42,484 bases of DNA from Deltaproteobacteria bacterium (GCA_009929215.1 SAAX01000018.1:1-42484), one strand, 5' to 3'; counted from the first letter of the stretch, positions 21,526 to 31,033 are shown. The notes: generated from the letters alone by a model not told the origin. Numbers and translations are program-made.

Positions 21526-23412
21526 TTGGCATTTTTGAGCATGCAGGGCGTAACCCTGAACCTCGGCGGCAAGCCGCTACTGGATTCGGCTGATTTCTCC
21601 GTTGAAATTGGCGACCGGCTTTGCCTTGTGGGCCGCAACGGCGCGGGCAAGTCCTCGCTGCTGGCGCTTCTTGGCGGGCAGATGCAGCCCAATTCCGGCA
21701 TGAGCATCCGTCCCGGCACGCTCATTGGTCAGATGCCCCAGGATGTGCCCGAACACTGGAGCGGCACGGTTTTTTCTCTCGTTGCAGAGGTGCTGGGCGA
21801 GGAGGGCAAGGCCCTTGCCGCTGCCCATGCGGGCTCAGAGTCTGGCGCGGATCACGGCGTGGATATCTCTGGCGGCTGGGAGCGCTACGGCGACGTGCTG
21901 GCGGTCATCAACCATCTGGGCCTCAACCCCGATGCCGACTTTGTCTCACTTTCTGGCGGAACCAAACGTCGCGTGGCCTTGGCCCGCGCGCTCATCTGCT
22001 CTGAAGACCTCATACTCGACGAGCCCACCAACCATCTGGATATCGCCACCATTACCTGGCTGGAAGATTTCTTGCTGCGCAAGGCCCGCACACTGATTTT
22101 TGTCAGCCACGACAGGGCCTTTGCCAAGCGCCTTGCCACGCGGGTGGTGGAGGTGGATCGCGGCAAACTGCACAATTATTCCTGCGGATTCGACCGCTAC
22201 CCCGAGCGGCGCGAGGAACGCCTTGCCGCCGAAGAACGCGCTTTTGCCCTGCAAGATAAAAAGCTGGCGCAAGAGGAAGCCTGGATACGTCAGGGCATCA
22301 AGGCCCGCCGCACGCGCAACATGGGCCGGGTGCGCGCCCTTGTGGCTCTGCGTGCCGAGCGCGCCGCACGGCGCGACAAGCAGGGCAACGTGCGCATGGC
22401 CGCGCAAGAGGCGGGGCGCTCTGGCCAGCTGGTGATTGAGGCCGACAACATTTCGGTGGGTTACCCCGGCAAGCCGCCGCTTATCCGCAAATTTTCCACC
22501 ATTATCCAGCGTGGCGACCGTGTGGGCCTCATTGGCGAAAACGGCACGGGCAAAACATCACTTATCCGCGTGCTGCTGGGCGAGCAGGAGCCCACCGAGG
22601 GCACGGTGCGCCTGGGTACGAATCTGGAAGTAAGCTATTTTGACCAGCTGCGCGAAACGCTCGATCCCGAAGCCAGTGTCATGCACAGCGTGGCCGAGGG
22701 CAACGATGTAGTCACCGTGGGCGGCAACAACCGCCATGTGGCTGGATATTTACAGGATTTTCTCTTCACGCCCGACCGCCTGCGCCTGCCGGTCAAGGTG
22801 CTCTCTGGCGGCGAGCGCAACCGCCTGCTGCTGGCCAAGCTTTTTACCCGGCCATCCAACGTGCTGGTGCTCGACGAACCCACCAACGATCTGGATGCGG
22901 AAACACTTGAACTGCTTGAAGAACTCATTGCAGATTACGCGGGCACGGTGCTTATTGTCAGCCACGACCGCAGTTTTCTTGATAATCTGGTGACCAGCGT
23001 TATTGCCCTTGAGGGCGACGGCCTGGCCCACGAATATGTTGGCGCGTATACAGACTGGCTGCGGCAGCGGGCCACACCCGCGCAAGAGCGCAAGGGCGAG
23101 GACAAAGGCGCCCGTCAGGCCCCCCGGCTTGTTGCCGACAAACCCCGCAGGCGCAGTTTTAAAGAGCAGCGCGAATTTGATTTGCTGGGCAAAGAGCTGG
23201 AGGCCCTGCCGGAACAACTGGACGCGCTGGAGCAGGAGCAGCAGACGCTGGAGGCAACCCTTGCCGATCCGGAGCTGTTTGTGCGGGATCCCGATGCCTT
23301 TGCGCAGACAACAGACCGCCTTGTGGCCCTTGAGGCCGAGCAGACAGAACTGCTACAGCGTTGGGAATTTGTGGAGCAGCGCCTGCAAGAGCTTGGTGAG
23401 TTTGGCGGCTAG
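21526..23412 (+). CDS. uup: ABC-F family ATPase, Uup type
   Basis: 628 residues from a TTG at 21526, chosen because GGAG lies six bases upstream and the N-terminus LAFLSMQGVTLNLGGKPLLD aligns with the usual Uup start; an ATG 15 bp later is the alternative. Two tandem ABC domains: Walker A GRNGAGKSS and GENGTGKTS, signatures LSGGTKRR and LSGGERNR, Walker B ILDEPTNHLD and VLDEPTNDLD. No membrane domain. The linker is Arg-rich (RQGIKARRTRNMGRVRALVA). The C-terminal ~80 residues form the Uup coiled coil (EQREFDLLGKELEALPEQLD, ending VEQRLQELGEF). Uup binds branched DNA/ribosomes and affects transposon excision. Single gene with its own terminator. Confidence 0.92.
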   Translation: MAFLSMQGVTLNLGGKPLLDSADFSVEIGDRLCLVGRNGAGKSSLLALLGGQMQPNSGMSIRPGTLIGQMPQDVPEHWSGTVFSLVAEVLGEEGKALAAAHAGSESGADHGVDISGGWERYGDVLAVINHLGLNPDADFVSLSGGTKRRVALARALICSEDLILDEPTNHLDIATITWLEDFLLRKARTLIFVSHDRAFAKRLATRVVEVDRGKLHNYSCGFDRYPERREERLAAEERAFALQDKKLAQEEAWIRQGIKARRTRNMGRVRALVALRAERAARRDKQGNVRMAAQEAGRSGQLVIEADNISVGYPGKPPLIRKFSTIIQRGDRVGLIGENGTGKTSLIRVLLGEQEPTEGTVRLGTNLEVSYFDQLRETLDPEASVMHSVAEGNDVVTVGGNNRHVAGYLQDFLFTPDRLRLPVKVLSGGERNRLLLAKLFTRPSNVLVLDEPTNDLDAETLELLEELIADYAGTVLIVSHDRSFLDNLVTSVIALEGDGLAHEYVGAYTDWLRQRATPAQERKGEDKGARQAPRLVADKPRRRSFKEQREFDLLGKELEALPEQLDALEQEQQTLEATLADPELFVRDPDAFAQTTDRLVALEAEQTELLQRWEFVEQRLQELGEFGG

Positions 23413-23458
23413 GCCCAGCCGTTTCCGCACTTGGCCGCTGGTGCGGCAGCATCCGTTT

Positions 23459-23494
23459 AAAGAGCAGGTTTTTCCATCTCCTGCTCTTTTTTTT
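23459..23494 (+). terminator. Rho-independent terminator of uup
   Basis: AAAGAGCAGG (23459-23468) pairs with CCTGCTCTTT (23480-23489) and is followed by a run of T to 23494. About 46 bp past the uup stop. Confidence 0.9.
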
Positions 23495-23531
23495 GCCTCT
23501 GCCATCCATAAATAAACGTGTTTGCGCCAAC

Positions 23532-23568
23532 AAAACGGGCGAGCCGCCAATTGCAGCTCGCCCGTTTT
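23532..23568. terminator. Second hairpin, bidirectional terminator-like
   Basis: AAAACGGGCGAGC and its perfect complement (13-bp stem, 11-base loop) with A-run and T-run edges. Placed between uup and the convergent lipoprotein gene, it can end transcription from both sides. Confidence 0.75.
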
Positions 23569-23668
23569 ATATGGATCGGATAATGCGCATCTGTCTGCAT
23601 GCCGAGCGGCTATCAGCGTGGCGGTGTACGCCAGCTGACACGCCTTGCCTCAGAGCCCTTTTATAGTG

Positions 23669-24259
23669 TTACTTGCGCTTGGCCTTTTTTGTAACGGCAA
23701 TGTCCACAGCTTCAATATAGCTGATGGCAATGGTATCCCCGGCCTTGACCTTGTCGATATTGGCGGGGTTCTGCACTTTCACGACCACGTCTGTGCCGTC
23801 AACAAATTCCAGCTTAACCAGCTGGTTGGGCTTGTCCACGGCGAGTATTTTGGCGGTAACGATGGTTTGTGCCACGCCTACACCTTGCGGCTTTGAGCCG
23901 GGCTTGGCTGTGGCCAGAACAACTGTCTGTTCGTTGAGTTGCTCGCCGGGTTCCGCAAGAAAAACTTCAAGCTCGCGGCTAAAGGTGACAGTGATAACAT
24001 CACCTTTTTTGACCTGCGGCAGGTTCACGGCTTCCTTGCCCACATGGATGGTAAAACTGCGGCCTTCCGGCGAGCGCAAGGTCACTTTGCGTGCTTTGAG
24101 GTTTACAGCGGTAACTGTGGCAACCGTTGTCTTGAGTTCAGAGCTCTGCCAGGTCAGGGGCGTAGTGGTGTCGGGGGCTGGCGGCGGCGGTGTTTTGCTG
24201 CAAGCAAACATGTTCAGAGCCAAAAGGGCAATTACCAAGACTTTACACGCTGATTTCAT
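23669..24259 (-). CDS. Predicted lipoprotein
   Basis: 196 residues from the ATG at 24259, which has GGAGG seven bases upstream; the open frame upstream of it is not needed. The signal sequence MKSACKVLVIALLALNMFAC has a lipobox-like end (MFAC), so Cys20 should be lipidated. A Pro/Thr linker follows (SKTPPPPAPDTTTP). The mature part has two similar beta-rich units (VTAVNLKARKVTLRSPEG; AKILAVDKPNQLVKLEFVDG), each followed by a VKKGDVITVTFSRELEV or VKAGDTIAISYIEAVDIAV segment, suggesting an internal duplication of an OB-like domain. Envelope role unknown. Confidence 0.8.
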   Translation of the reverse strand: MKSACKVLVIALLALNMFACSKTPPPPAPDTTTPLTWQSSELKTTVATVTAVNLKARKVTLRSPEGRSFTIHVGKEAVNLPQVKKGDVITVTFSRELEVFLAEPGEQLNEQTVVLATAKPGSKPQGVGVAQTIVTAKILAVDKPNQLVKLEFVDGTDVVVKVQNPANIDKVKAGDTIAISYIEAVDIAVTKKAKRK

Positions 24260-24498
24260 GCGATTTCCTCCAAAATAGTCTGTGGACAGGCTAGGTGCCG
24301 CCATAGACCATCAATGGCGGCAGGCTGCATTTAATGAAACTTGCCTGGATCTGACACGCTGTTGTGGCACAGCGTTAAATTCTGGCTTAATTGTCACACA
24401 CTACGGCCACCGTTGGCGAGGTGAAATTGCCTCTCAATACGGCAACAGGAGAAAATTGTTGTTATTCATCTTGCAAACAGCCTCATGGGCAACGCGCC

Positions 24499-25575
24499 CT
24501 ACAGGGTGTTGCCGTTTTCTTCGTCCAGAATCAGATAGGTGTCGTTGGGCTTCATGACAACCGCATGCGAGCGGGCATTGTGTTTGGCGTGATAGAGCGC
24601 CTTGTCTGACCTTGCAAAAAGCTGTTCCACGGTCTGAACGTGCGGCGTGCTGCTGTCGAGCACTGCAATGCCTGCACTCACGGTGATGTGCAGGTTATTT
24701 TTTTCAACATTTCCTTCTGTATCGCGGATAAGAAGATTGAAATTTTTTATGACCTTGCAAAAGCGGTTTATGACCGATGCCATCATATGGGCATTGGGGC
24801 CAGAGGCCATAAGGGCAAATTCGTCACCCCCAAAGCGGCCGGCTATGGCCTCGGTTTGCGCATCAAATTCTTCCCGCGCCCGTTTAATGTGTGCGCCCAC
24901 AACCTTGAGCACCTGGTCGCCGATAAGATGCCCAAACGTGTCGTTGAAGTCCTTGAAGTGGTCGATGTCAAACAGGGCAATGGCCATGGGGTGCCCATCG
25001 GCCTGCCAGCGTGCGCTGGCATTTTTCATGAACAGGTCAAGGCTCAGGCGGTTGGAAACATCGGTGAGCGGATCAATAAAGGCAAGATTTTCTAGGTGGC
25101 AAATGTCTTCCTCAAAAAGCACCTTTACCCGGCGAAAGGCAGACTGAAGCTTTTCGAGCATTACGGTGGTGTCTGTACTTTCGGCAACAATGGCCATGCT
25201 TTCAGATTCCAGGTGCGAAATATCGCCGTAGCGCGAAGAAAGTTTGCTGAAAAACTGGTCAATGACAGAAGACGTTTCGTGAACCATGCTGTCGAGCTGC
25301 TTCACAATGGGCTTGCTGAAAATTTCGCTGCACCGACGAATAGTGGAGATCAGGTGATCTTCCGTGTAGTGCTTGCTTTTTAAAATATCTTCCATCTGCC
25401 CAAGCAGGGCGATTTTTTGATCCTGATCAAGGTAATGGTAGTCTTTCATTTCCCTGAAAAAAAGCAGCAGAGAGCGCCAGCGTGTTTCTGGGGGAACGCC
25501 CGCCTTGTCAAACATCTCAAAAAGTTTGAGGTAGGTATTTGTGCAGTCGGCTGAAGATGTTCTGTTTTTTGGCAT
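24499..25575 (-). CDS. Diguanylate cyclase (GGDEF) with novel helical N-terminus
   Basis: 358 residues, soluble. The GGDEF domain spans about 185-345: PLTDVSNRLSLDLFMKNASA, FDIDHFKDFNDTFGHLIGDQ and catalytic GRFGGDEFALMASG, which makes c-di-GMP from two GTP. The usual inhibitory RxxD site five residues before GGDEF is absent (QTEA instead), so product inhibition through it is not expected. The first ~180 residues are helical with no recognised sensor (FREMKDYHYLDQDQKIALLG; IVKQLDSMVHETSSVIDQFF). It lies downstream of fliD-fliS on the same strand, but with a terminator between. Possibly affects motility. Confidence 0.92.
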   Translation of the reverse strand: MPKNRTSSADCTNTYLKLFEMFDKAGVPPETRWRSLLLFFREMKDYHYLDQDQKIALLGQMEDILKSKHYTEDHLISTIRRCSEIFSKPIVKQLDSMVHETSSVIDQFFSKLSSRYGDISHLESESMAIVAESTDTTVMLEKLQSAFRRVKVLFEEDICHLENLAFIDPLTDVSNRLSLDLFMKNASARWQADGHPMAIALFDIDHFKDFNDTFGHLIGDQVLKVVGAHIKRAREEFDAQTEAIAGRFGGDEFALMASGPNAHMMASVINRFCKVIKNFNLLIRDTEGNVEKNNLHITVSAGIAVLDSSTPHVQTVEQLFARSDKALYHAKHNARSHAVVMKPNDTYLILDEENGNTL

Positions 25576-25767
25576 GGCAGCGTTATTTGTGTGTGGGTGA
25601 AATATATGAGGGAAGGGGCTGAATTGCGCCGATTTTGTTTCAATTCATGGAGTAGTAACTTCTGTCGATAGCCATGTCAAAGAGTGCTAAAATCGGGTTT
25701 CAGAAAAAAATGTTATTTTTTCTTTTGCCGACAGATTACCGTTTAGGAAAGGAGCTGTTTTTTAACA

Positions 25768-25802
25768 CAAAAGGCGACAGCACACGGTGCTATCGCCTTT
25801 TG
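25768..25802 (-). terminator. Terminator of the fliD-fliS operon
   Basis: CAAAAGGCGA (25768-25777) and TCGCCTTTTG (25793-25802), extended by CAGCA/TGCTA, form a long stem. On the minus strand it ends in TTTTGTGTT, about 60 bp past the fliS stop. The T-rich end allows either direction. Confidence 0.7.
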
Positions 25803-25860
25803 TATGTGATGCATTGGTCAAATTTTACTGGCTGCAAAACCAGCTGTAATCATTAGGGAG

Positions 25861-26532
25861 CTAGGGTTTTCCGTAGGCTCCAGGCAGCCGGGGGGCAGCC
25901 GTTTGCGGCATGGTCTGGTCAAAAGGCTGCACATGGGCACGGGGCGCTGCGGCCTCTGCCGGTGAGCCCGATGGTGAGCTGGCCGGGGAGCCAGCCGGGG
26001 CTGCGGGGGGCGTTGCCTGGCGCATGGCATTGCGGCCATACGCAGCCTGGGCATGCGAGCGCGGCACGGCGGTAACATTGGTTTGCAGTATGGGCTGGGC
26101 AGATTTGGTTACAGACCCCATGGGCTGCATGCGGCTGGCGATGTCATCGGCCACCTTGCGGGCCTCTGGGGTTTCAATAATCTGGGCATACGCGCCGCGC
26201 AGACCAGAGAGAATGGATTCCACGCTGTCCAGCGATTCCAGATCCATCTTCAGGTTGGCCCGCAACAGCCGCGCCGTGCAGAGCAGGTAAAGATTATTGA
26301 GGTTCACGGCCAAGCTGCCGCCCTTGTCCATGTTCAACGAGGCAGAGAGTTCGTTGATGATGTCTATGACTTTGGAAATGAGTATTCCCTTTCCGGCATA
26401 GTCATTGGCAATCATCTTGGTGCGCGCCTGCTGAAGAAATTTGAGCGCGCCGTCATAAAGCATGAGCAAAAGTTGCCCCTGATCCGTCGTGCCTACCTTG
26501 GTCTGAAAATATGCTTGCGCCGCTTTGTTCAT
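25861..26532 (-). CDS. fliS: Flagellar export chaperone FliS with an extra Pro/Ala-rich tail
   Basis: 223 residues. Residues 1-140 are a typical FliS four-helix domain: AAQAYFQTKVGTTDQGQLLL, LMLYDGALKFLQQARTKM, LISKVIDIINELSASLNMDKGG and NLYLLCTARLLRANLKMD. It binds the flagellin C-terminus and keeps it unfolded for export. Ordinary FliS ends at about 130-140 residues; here 80 further residues follow that are low-complexity (PPAAPAGSPASSPSGSPAEA) and probably disordered. The ATG has AAGGA seven bases upstream. It follows fliD by 55 bp in the same operon. Confidence 0.92.
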   Translation of the reverse strand: MNKAAQAYFQTKVGTTDQGQLLLMLYDGALKFLQQARTKMIANDYAGKGILISKVIDIINELSASLNMDKGGSLAVNLNNLYLLCTARLLRANLKMDLESLDSVESILSGLRGAYAQIIETPEARKVADDIASRMQPMGSVTKSAQPILQTNVTAVPRSHAQAAYGRNAMRQATPPAAPAGSPASSPSGSPAEAAAPRAHVQPFDQTMPQTAAPRLPGAYGKP

Positions 26533-26587
26533 ATGCTGTCCTTATGGCGGTGTTCGTTGGCAATTTTTATGCTTTTCCGCCCCTGGG

Positions 26588-29500
26588 CTAGGAGCTGCTA
26601 GTGCTGGTGAGACTCTTGATCTGCGATGTCAGCTGTTCGTTTTGCGTATTATATTTTTTGAGCAGGGTTTCCAGATTGGCAAAAGCTGTTTTTTGCCTGC
26701 TTTCCCACAGGTCAAGACGCGTCTGCTCCTGGGTAATTTTTTTGTCGATGTTTTCCATGATGGACTGATAATTGTTTTTCAGCACCATCAGTGCGCCGTT
26801 TTGTGATTTAAGCGCAATGGCATCGGCGTTTTGCTGCGCCGTGCCGGTGGTGGTCACGTTCACATCTGTGAAGGTCATTTCGCTTTTAAGAAACGTGCTG
26901 ACCGTCTGTACCAGGCCTTCCTTGATGCGGATTTGGCCAGAGTGGTCGCCGGGGGTAAGGTTGTCGATCTGCAACGACATACCTCGGGCATCGCCAGAGG
27001 CTACGCTGTAGTAGTAGCCGGGCTGGCTCGTGTCGCGCGTGGCTTCCACTCCGCCCACGGTGACCTTGGTTATGTTGCCCGATGCGTCAACATTGTAGTT
27101 GACATCATACGTGCCGCCCTTGGTAATGCCAGCAACGTGACTGCCGTAGCGAAAATCTGCGCTGGTGCTCGCACCTGTGCCGGTGGAGCAGAAAAAATCC
27201 ACCACATCGGTCAGATGGTTGTTGATCATGTCCTCATAGTTGCTCTGGTCCATCTGCTTCAATTCAGCAATGCCAGAAGTGGGCGCAATCTGTAAAAGAC
27301 CATAGTTTGCACTGCTCTGGTCAGTTTCAACCTTGATGCCCATGTTGGCCAGGTTGGCCAACACGTCGCCCGAAAGCACGTCGCTGGCCGTAGTGCGGCT
27401 GGTAAAGCCAGGAGGGGCGCTGTTGAGCAGAGACGTGAAGCGCGATTTGAACAGCTGCACGCCGTAGTTGCCCTGGAGCAGGCCGCCTTTTTCCGTTGTG
27501 AGCTGTGATTTGCTGTAATTCTTGCTGGTTGTTTTGTTGGGGTCGTTGGTTGTGACCTCTTTATCTTCGTCATACTTGCTTAGGTCATTGATTGTCAGCA
27601 ATACTGAATTGACGGAATCCAGAAAAGTCTGGATGGATTTTTCAACCGATGTGATGTCGGTGCTGACCGAAAGCGTGGCGCTGCCCTTGTCCTTGATGGT
27701 AAAGACCACGCCTTCAAGTACATTGCTCACGCTGTTGGTGGCAGATTCCATTTCAACGGGCCAATTGTCCACAGTGTACTTGGCATTGGCCGCAGCACGG
27801 ATATTCCAGTTGGACGAGCTTGTAACCTGGCCAGCTATGCTGGGGCCGCTGAACGTGTCGATATTGTCGAGCTTGAGGTAATAGTTGCCCGATTCGGGTA
27901 GTGTGCCGGTTTGCAGGTCGATGGTTGTTGCGCCATCGGAACTCACCAGCGAACCCGTAAGCCCCTGGGCTTTGAGCGCGGCAATGATATCGCTCATGCT
28001 TGAGCCGCCCGCCAGGGTAATCGTTTGCGGTGTGGTGCTGGCATTGGTGGTGTAGGTGTACACCAGGTCTGGCGGCGTTTCGAGTGTGGTGGTGCCCGTC
28101 ATGTTTGTGACGGTGGTGGTTGCGTCTGTTTTGGCGGTGAGGCCATCCATGCCGCCGCCCGAACCGCCGCCGCTCAGATAAAAACTTTCCGTATTGGCAA
28201 GGGTAACCGTATTGCCGCTCGCCGAGCCGTAACTCGCAAGGGTGGTCAGCAAGTCCTGATAGGTTTTGTCCTGGGTCAGGCTAAAGCTTTGGGTTGTGCC
28301 ATCGTGGCCTACAATGGTGTAGGTAAAGTTTTTTGAGGCATCGGCGCTGGTGCCGCCAAGCTTTTCGCTGAGCTTTGCGCTGTCAAAGGTAACAGCGGTG
28401 CTGGCCGTAAAGCTTTGCGTGCCAGAACTGCCCACGACCTTGGTTCCCATGGCTGCGGCCGTGGCTGTTACCGTGGCGGTGATTTTGCTGGAGTCGCTGC
28501 CGCTGTCGGCAAAGCTGAATGTCGCTCCGTCCACGTTGGCAAGGCTCAGATCCCAGCTGCCGTCGCTGTTGTAGGTCATCTCTGCCGAGGCTGCACCAGA
28601 GGCCTGCGCAATCTGAATGGCAGCGTCCTTCATGGTGGTTCCGGCCTTGACGGTCAGCGTGCGTGTGCCGATGGTAGCGCCGTCGTTCATGTTCAGCGTT
28701 ACTGTCAGGTCGCCCGTAAGGGTAGTGGTTGTGGGCGAAGAGCCCACGTTAAATCTGGTGGTTGGCGTGCTGAAGGTGGTTTGGGTGTCGGCATCGCGGC
28801 GGTACATTGCCTTGACGTCGGTAAGTTGCAGATTGCCTGAACCGTCGATGCTGGCAATGCTGCGGCCCACCTGGGTGTTGATGGCTGTTGCAAGGTCGCT
28901 GTTGGTTTTGCTGCCCGCGATTTTGACCGAAAATTTGTTGCCGTCCTCCATTATGAGGTCGTAGGCAAAATTTGTGGGGTCGGTAATCGTGCTGCCCATA
29001 TCAAGCAGGTTGTTGGTCTGCCAGGTCGAGGTTGCCCCCGCCGAGCTCATGCCCACAAGGTTTGAGCTATGGACGACAAGGCCGTTGTCTGCGCCGGTGC
29101 TTTTGCCAGCAACCTGAAATACATAGCCAGAACTGGCCTGCACTATGCTGATCTTGATGCCGGGGTTGCTGGCCGAATTGTTGACCATGCTCGCAAAGGA
29201 GTCGAGCGTGGTGTTGGCAGGAACGGCAATGCTGTATTCCTTGCCAGCATATGAGTACGAAAATGTTTGCGATGTGCCCGAAGTGTTGATGATGTCGGTT
29301 TTGCTGCTAAAAACATGTCCGGTGTTGGCCCATATGGCATTGCTGGCCACCTGGGTAACATTGATAGTGTGCTGCACATCGTCGGCAGAGGCATTGGCAA
29401 CAGCAGAGATGATGTTGCTGTCACTGCTGGTCGCCTCTTTTGTTACAAAACTGTTTTTGTTCGCAAGATTAGAGAGCACATTGCTGGCAGTACTGACCTG

Positions 29501-29674
29501 AGTAATAACCTGGTCAAAGGCATCATAGCGCAGCTTCCAGTCGCTTTTCCATGCTTCAAGGCGGTTGAGCTGGGTAGACTCTACCTTTTTCAGGTTGGCA
29601 AGAACCGTATCAAAGTTCGTATCCGAACCACTCAGGTTGGATATGGCATTGGAGCCGGATATTGTGTTGCCCAT
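26588..29674 (-). CDS. fliD: Flagellar filament cap protein FliD (hook-associated protein 2), oversized
   Basis: 1,028 residues, about twice the length of common FliD (roughly 450-600). The N-terminal FliD domain (SNLSGSDTNFDTVLANLKKV; WKLRYDAFDQVITQVSTASN) and the C-terminal helical end (QEQTRLDLWESRQKTAFANL; LLKKYNTQNEQLTSQIKSL) are recognisable; they form the cap's D0/D1 coiled coils at the filament tip. The middle (about 130-650) is Ser/Thr/Gly-rich with repeated ~90-residue beta modules that look alike (TTTLTGDLTVTLNMNDGATI; TITLAGGSSMSDIIAALKAQ), giving extra surface domains. Start ATG 29674 has GAGG five bases upstream. First gene of the fliD-fliS operon. Confidence 0.9.
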   Translation of the reverse strand: MGNTISGSNAISNLSGSDTNFDTVLANLKKVESTQLNRLEAWKSDWKLRYDAFDQVITQVSTASNVLSNLANKNSFVTKEATSSDSNIISAVANASADDVQHTINVTQVASNAIWANTGHVFSSKTDIINTSGTSQTFSYSYAGKEYSIAVPANTTLDSFASMVNNSASNPGIKISIVQASSGYVFQVAGKSTGADNGLVVHSSNLVGMSSAGATSTWQTNNLLDMGSTITDPTNFAYDLIMEDGNKFSVKIAGSKTNSDLATAINTQVGRSIASIDGSGNLQLTDVKAMYRRDADTQTTFSTPTTRFNVGSSPTTTTLTGDLTVTLNMNDGATIGTRTLTVKAGTTMKDAAIQIAQASGAASAEMTYNSDGSWDLSLANVDGATFSFADSGSDSSKITATVTATAAAMGTKVVGSSGTQSFTASTAVTFDSAKLSEKLGGTSADASKNFTYTIVGHDGTTQSFSLTQDKTYQDLLTTLASYGSASGNTVTLANTESFYLSGGGSGGGMDGLTAKTDATTTVTNMTGTTTLETPPDLVYTYTTNASTTPQTITLAGGSSMSDIIAALKAQGLTGSLVSSDGATTIDLQTGTLPESGNYYLKLDNIDTFSGPSIAGQVTSSSNWNIRAAANAKYTVDNWPVEMESATNSVSNVLEGVVFTIKDKGSATLSVSTDITSVEKSIQTFLDSVNSVLLTINDLSKYDEDKEVTTNDPNKTTSKNYSKSQLTTEKGGLLQGNYGVQLFKSRFTSLLNSAPPGFTSRTTASDVLSGDVLANLANMGIKVETDQSSANYGLLQIAPTSGIAELKQMDQSNYEDMINNHLTDVVDFFCSTGTGASTSADFRYGSHVAGITKGGTYDVNYNVDASGNITKVTVGGVEATRDTSQPGYYYSVASGDARGMSLQIDNLTPGDHSGQIRIKEGLVQTVSTFLKSEMTFTDVNVTTTGTAQQNADAIALKSQNGALMVLKNNYQSIMENIDKKITQEQTRLDLWESRQKTAFANLETLLKKYNTQNEQLTSQIKSLTSTSSS

Positions 29675-29753
29675 AAGCGCCTCGCATGAAAAATGTGCAG
29701 CTCCTGACTCGTAAAAGCCGCGATAGGGGGGAGCTGCCCGCCGTCATGGTTAA

Positions 29754-29813
29754 AAATCGGCAAGTCGTGCCGAAAACATGGCGGACGCCATAAAATTTGC
29801 AAGATGCGTGCAA
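29754..29813 (-). promoter_or_regulatory. Candidate flagellar promoter(s) of fliD
   Basis: On the minus strand TTGCACGCATCTTGCA (29813-29798) differs from the sigma-54 consensus TGGCACG-N4-TTGCA at one base, but this is one of the two Gs at -24. A sigma-28-like -10 box GCCGATTT (29761-29754) lies nearby without a good -35. Either would fit a flagellar gene. Confidence 0.4.
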
Positions 29814-30169
29814 ACCGAAAGTAAAAAGGGCGCGCCGCCAATGCAAAAGAAAAAATGTAGATAAATCAGGCGCTAGCGCGATAGCTGCTGTTGGCAGCCA
29901 AAATCAGCGCGTGCGGTGCGTGCGTTTGCCTGTATTCCATTTTGCCAGAAAAGGCAGTTTTTGCCTTCACACGAGCCAGCCACAGGAACCCGCAAGCCAT
30001 CCTTTGCCACATACTTCTTAACGGCGGCGGGCAAAAAAAGTTTAGACAGTTTGTAGCGTGGGGCGAGGGTAGCGAAAAAGAGAGAAAAGGCAGAAACGGT
30101 AAAGCCAATATTGCGGCAGTATTTTGCGGGATTGTAAGGGAGCGTTATTACTGTGGCAGGTGCATGGTC

Positions 30170-30193
30170 TGGGGCGGGGATGGCCCCGCCCCA
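30170..30193 (-). terminator. G/C-rich hairpin after rdgB
   Basis: TGGGGCGGGG (30170-30179) pairs with CCCCGCCCCA (30184-30193) around a 4-base loop, 13 bp past the rdgB stop. No T-tract, so a weak or Rho-assisted terminator. Confidence 0.5.
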
Positions 30194-30206
30194 ACAAAAC
30201 GGCAGG

Positions 30207-30836
30207 CTACTGCATAAACTCGGCCCAGCGGGCCAGCAGGGCGCGCAGGGCATTGCCACGGTGACTGCGGGCGTTTTTTTCATCCCTGGAGAGCTCTGCG
30301 GCGGTTTTGTCCACAAGCCTGTCAAAAAAAATGGGGTCGTAGCCAAAGCCATTGTCGCCACGGCGGCTGGCAAGCAGTTGGCCTTCCCATGTGCCGCGCA
30401 CTACCATTTCTTTGCCATCGGGTCTTACCGCGGCCATGCAGCTCACAAAGCGGCAGCCACGCTTCTCGGCGGGTACGTTGGCCATTTCGTGCAGCAGCTT
30501 GCGGATATTGCGGGCATCACGGCTTTCGCCGGGCAGGCTTTCCCAGTCATCCGCATAACGGGCAGAATAGACGCCTGGCGCGTTGTCGAGGGCGTCCACC
30601 TCAAGGCCAGAATCGTCGGCTACACTGACAAGGCCGGTAATGGCGGCCACTGCACGCGCCTTGATGAGCGCGTTTTCTTCAAAGGTGGTTCCGTTTTCTT
30701 CAATTTCGCCGATTTCAGGATAGGACGAAAGGCCCACAACCTCCACGCCGAACTGGGTCAGGGGGTCGGCCAGCTCACGAACCTTGCCAGCGTTGCTGGT
30801 GGCCAGAACAACTCGAAGAGCCTTGTTTTGCGACAT
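30207..30836 (-). CDS. rdgB: dITP/XTP pyrophosphatase (RdgB/HAM1)
   Basis: 209 residues from the ATG at 30836, with AAGGA about eight bases away, giving the usual start (MSQNKALRVVLATSNAGKVR). It hydrolyses non-canonical purine NTPs (ITP, XTP, dITP) to monophosphates, cleaning the nucleotide pool. Family signatures: ATSNAGKVRE near the N-terminus, ENGTTFEENALIKARA, VADDSGLEVDALDNAPGVYS and GDNGFGYDPIFF, and the C-terminal RSHRGNALRAL. Single gene; divergent from the neuB-like operon. Confidence 0.95.
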   Translation of the reverse strand: MSQNKALRVVLATSNAGKVRELADPLTQFGVEVVGLSSYPEIGEIEENGTTFEENALIKARAVAAITGLVSVADDSGLEVDALDNAPGVYSARYADDWESLPGESRDARNIRKLLHEMANVPAEKRGCRFVSCMAAVRPDGKEMVVRGTWEGQLLASRRGDNGFGYDPIFFDRLVDKTAAELSRDEKNARSHRGNALRALLARWAEFMQ

Positions 30837-31033
30837 GTCAGCATCCTTTATGGGTTTGGGCCAAGAACATAGCTGCTGCGCGCAGTGAGGTAAAGAGGGG
30901 TGGTGCACGCAGGCGCGATGTTAAATATATATTTTATTTCAGCGTGTTATAAGAATACCTGTATGGCCCGCTTTTCTTTTGCCGCATGCAAGAGTATAGT
31001 TTTCACCCAACATTCACCAAAGAGGAAATGAGC

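Larger units (their letters stand above)
29675..30206. other. Intergenic region between rdgB and fliD
   Basis: About 530 bp. It contains the rdgB hairpin at its right end (30,170-30,193) and the flagellar promoter candidates at its left part. Frames open on both strands here show no recognisable protein features. Confidence 0.5.

Noticed and set aside
29873..30373. 166-codon minus-strand frame partly overlapping rdgB
   Set aside because: It shares DNA with rdgB in another frame, shows no domain, and has no ribosome site.
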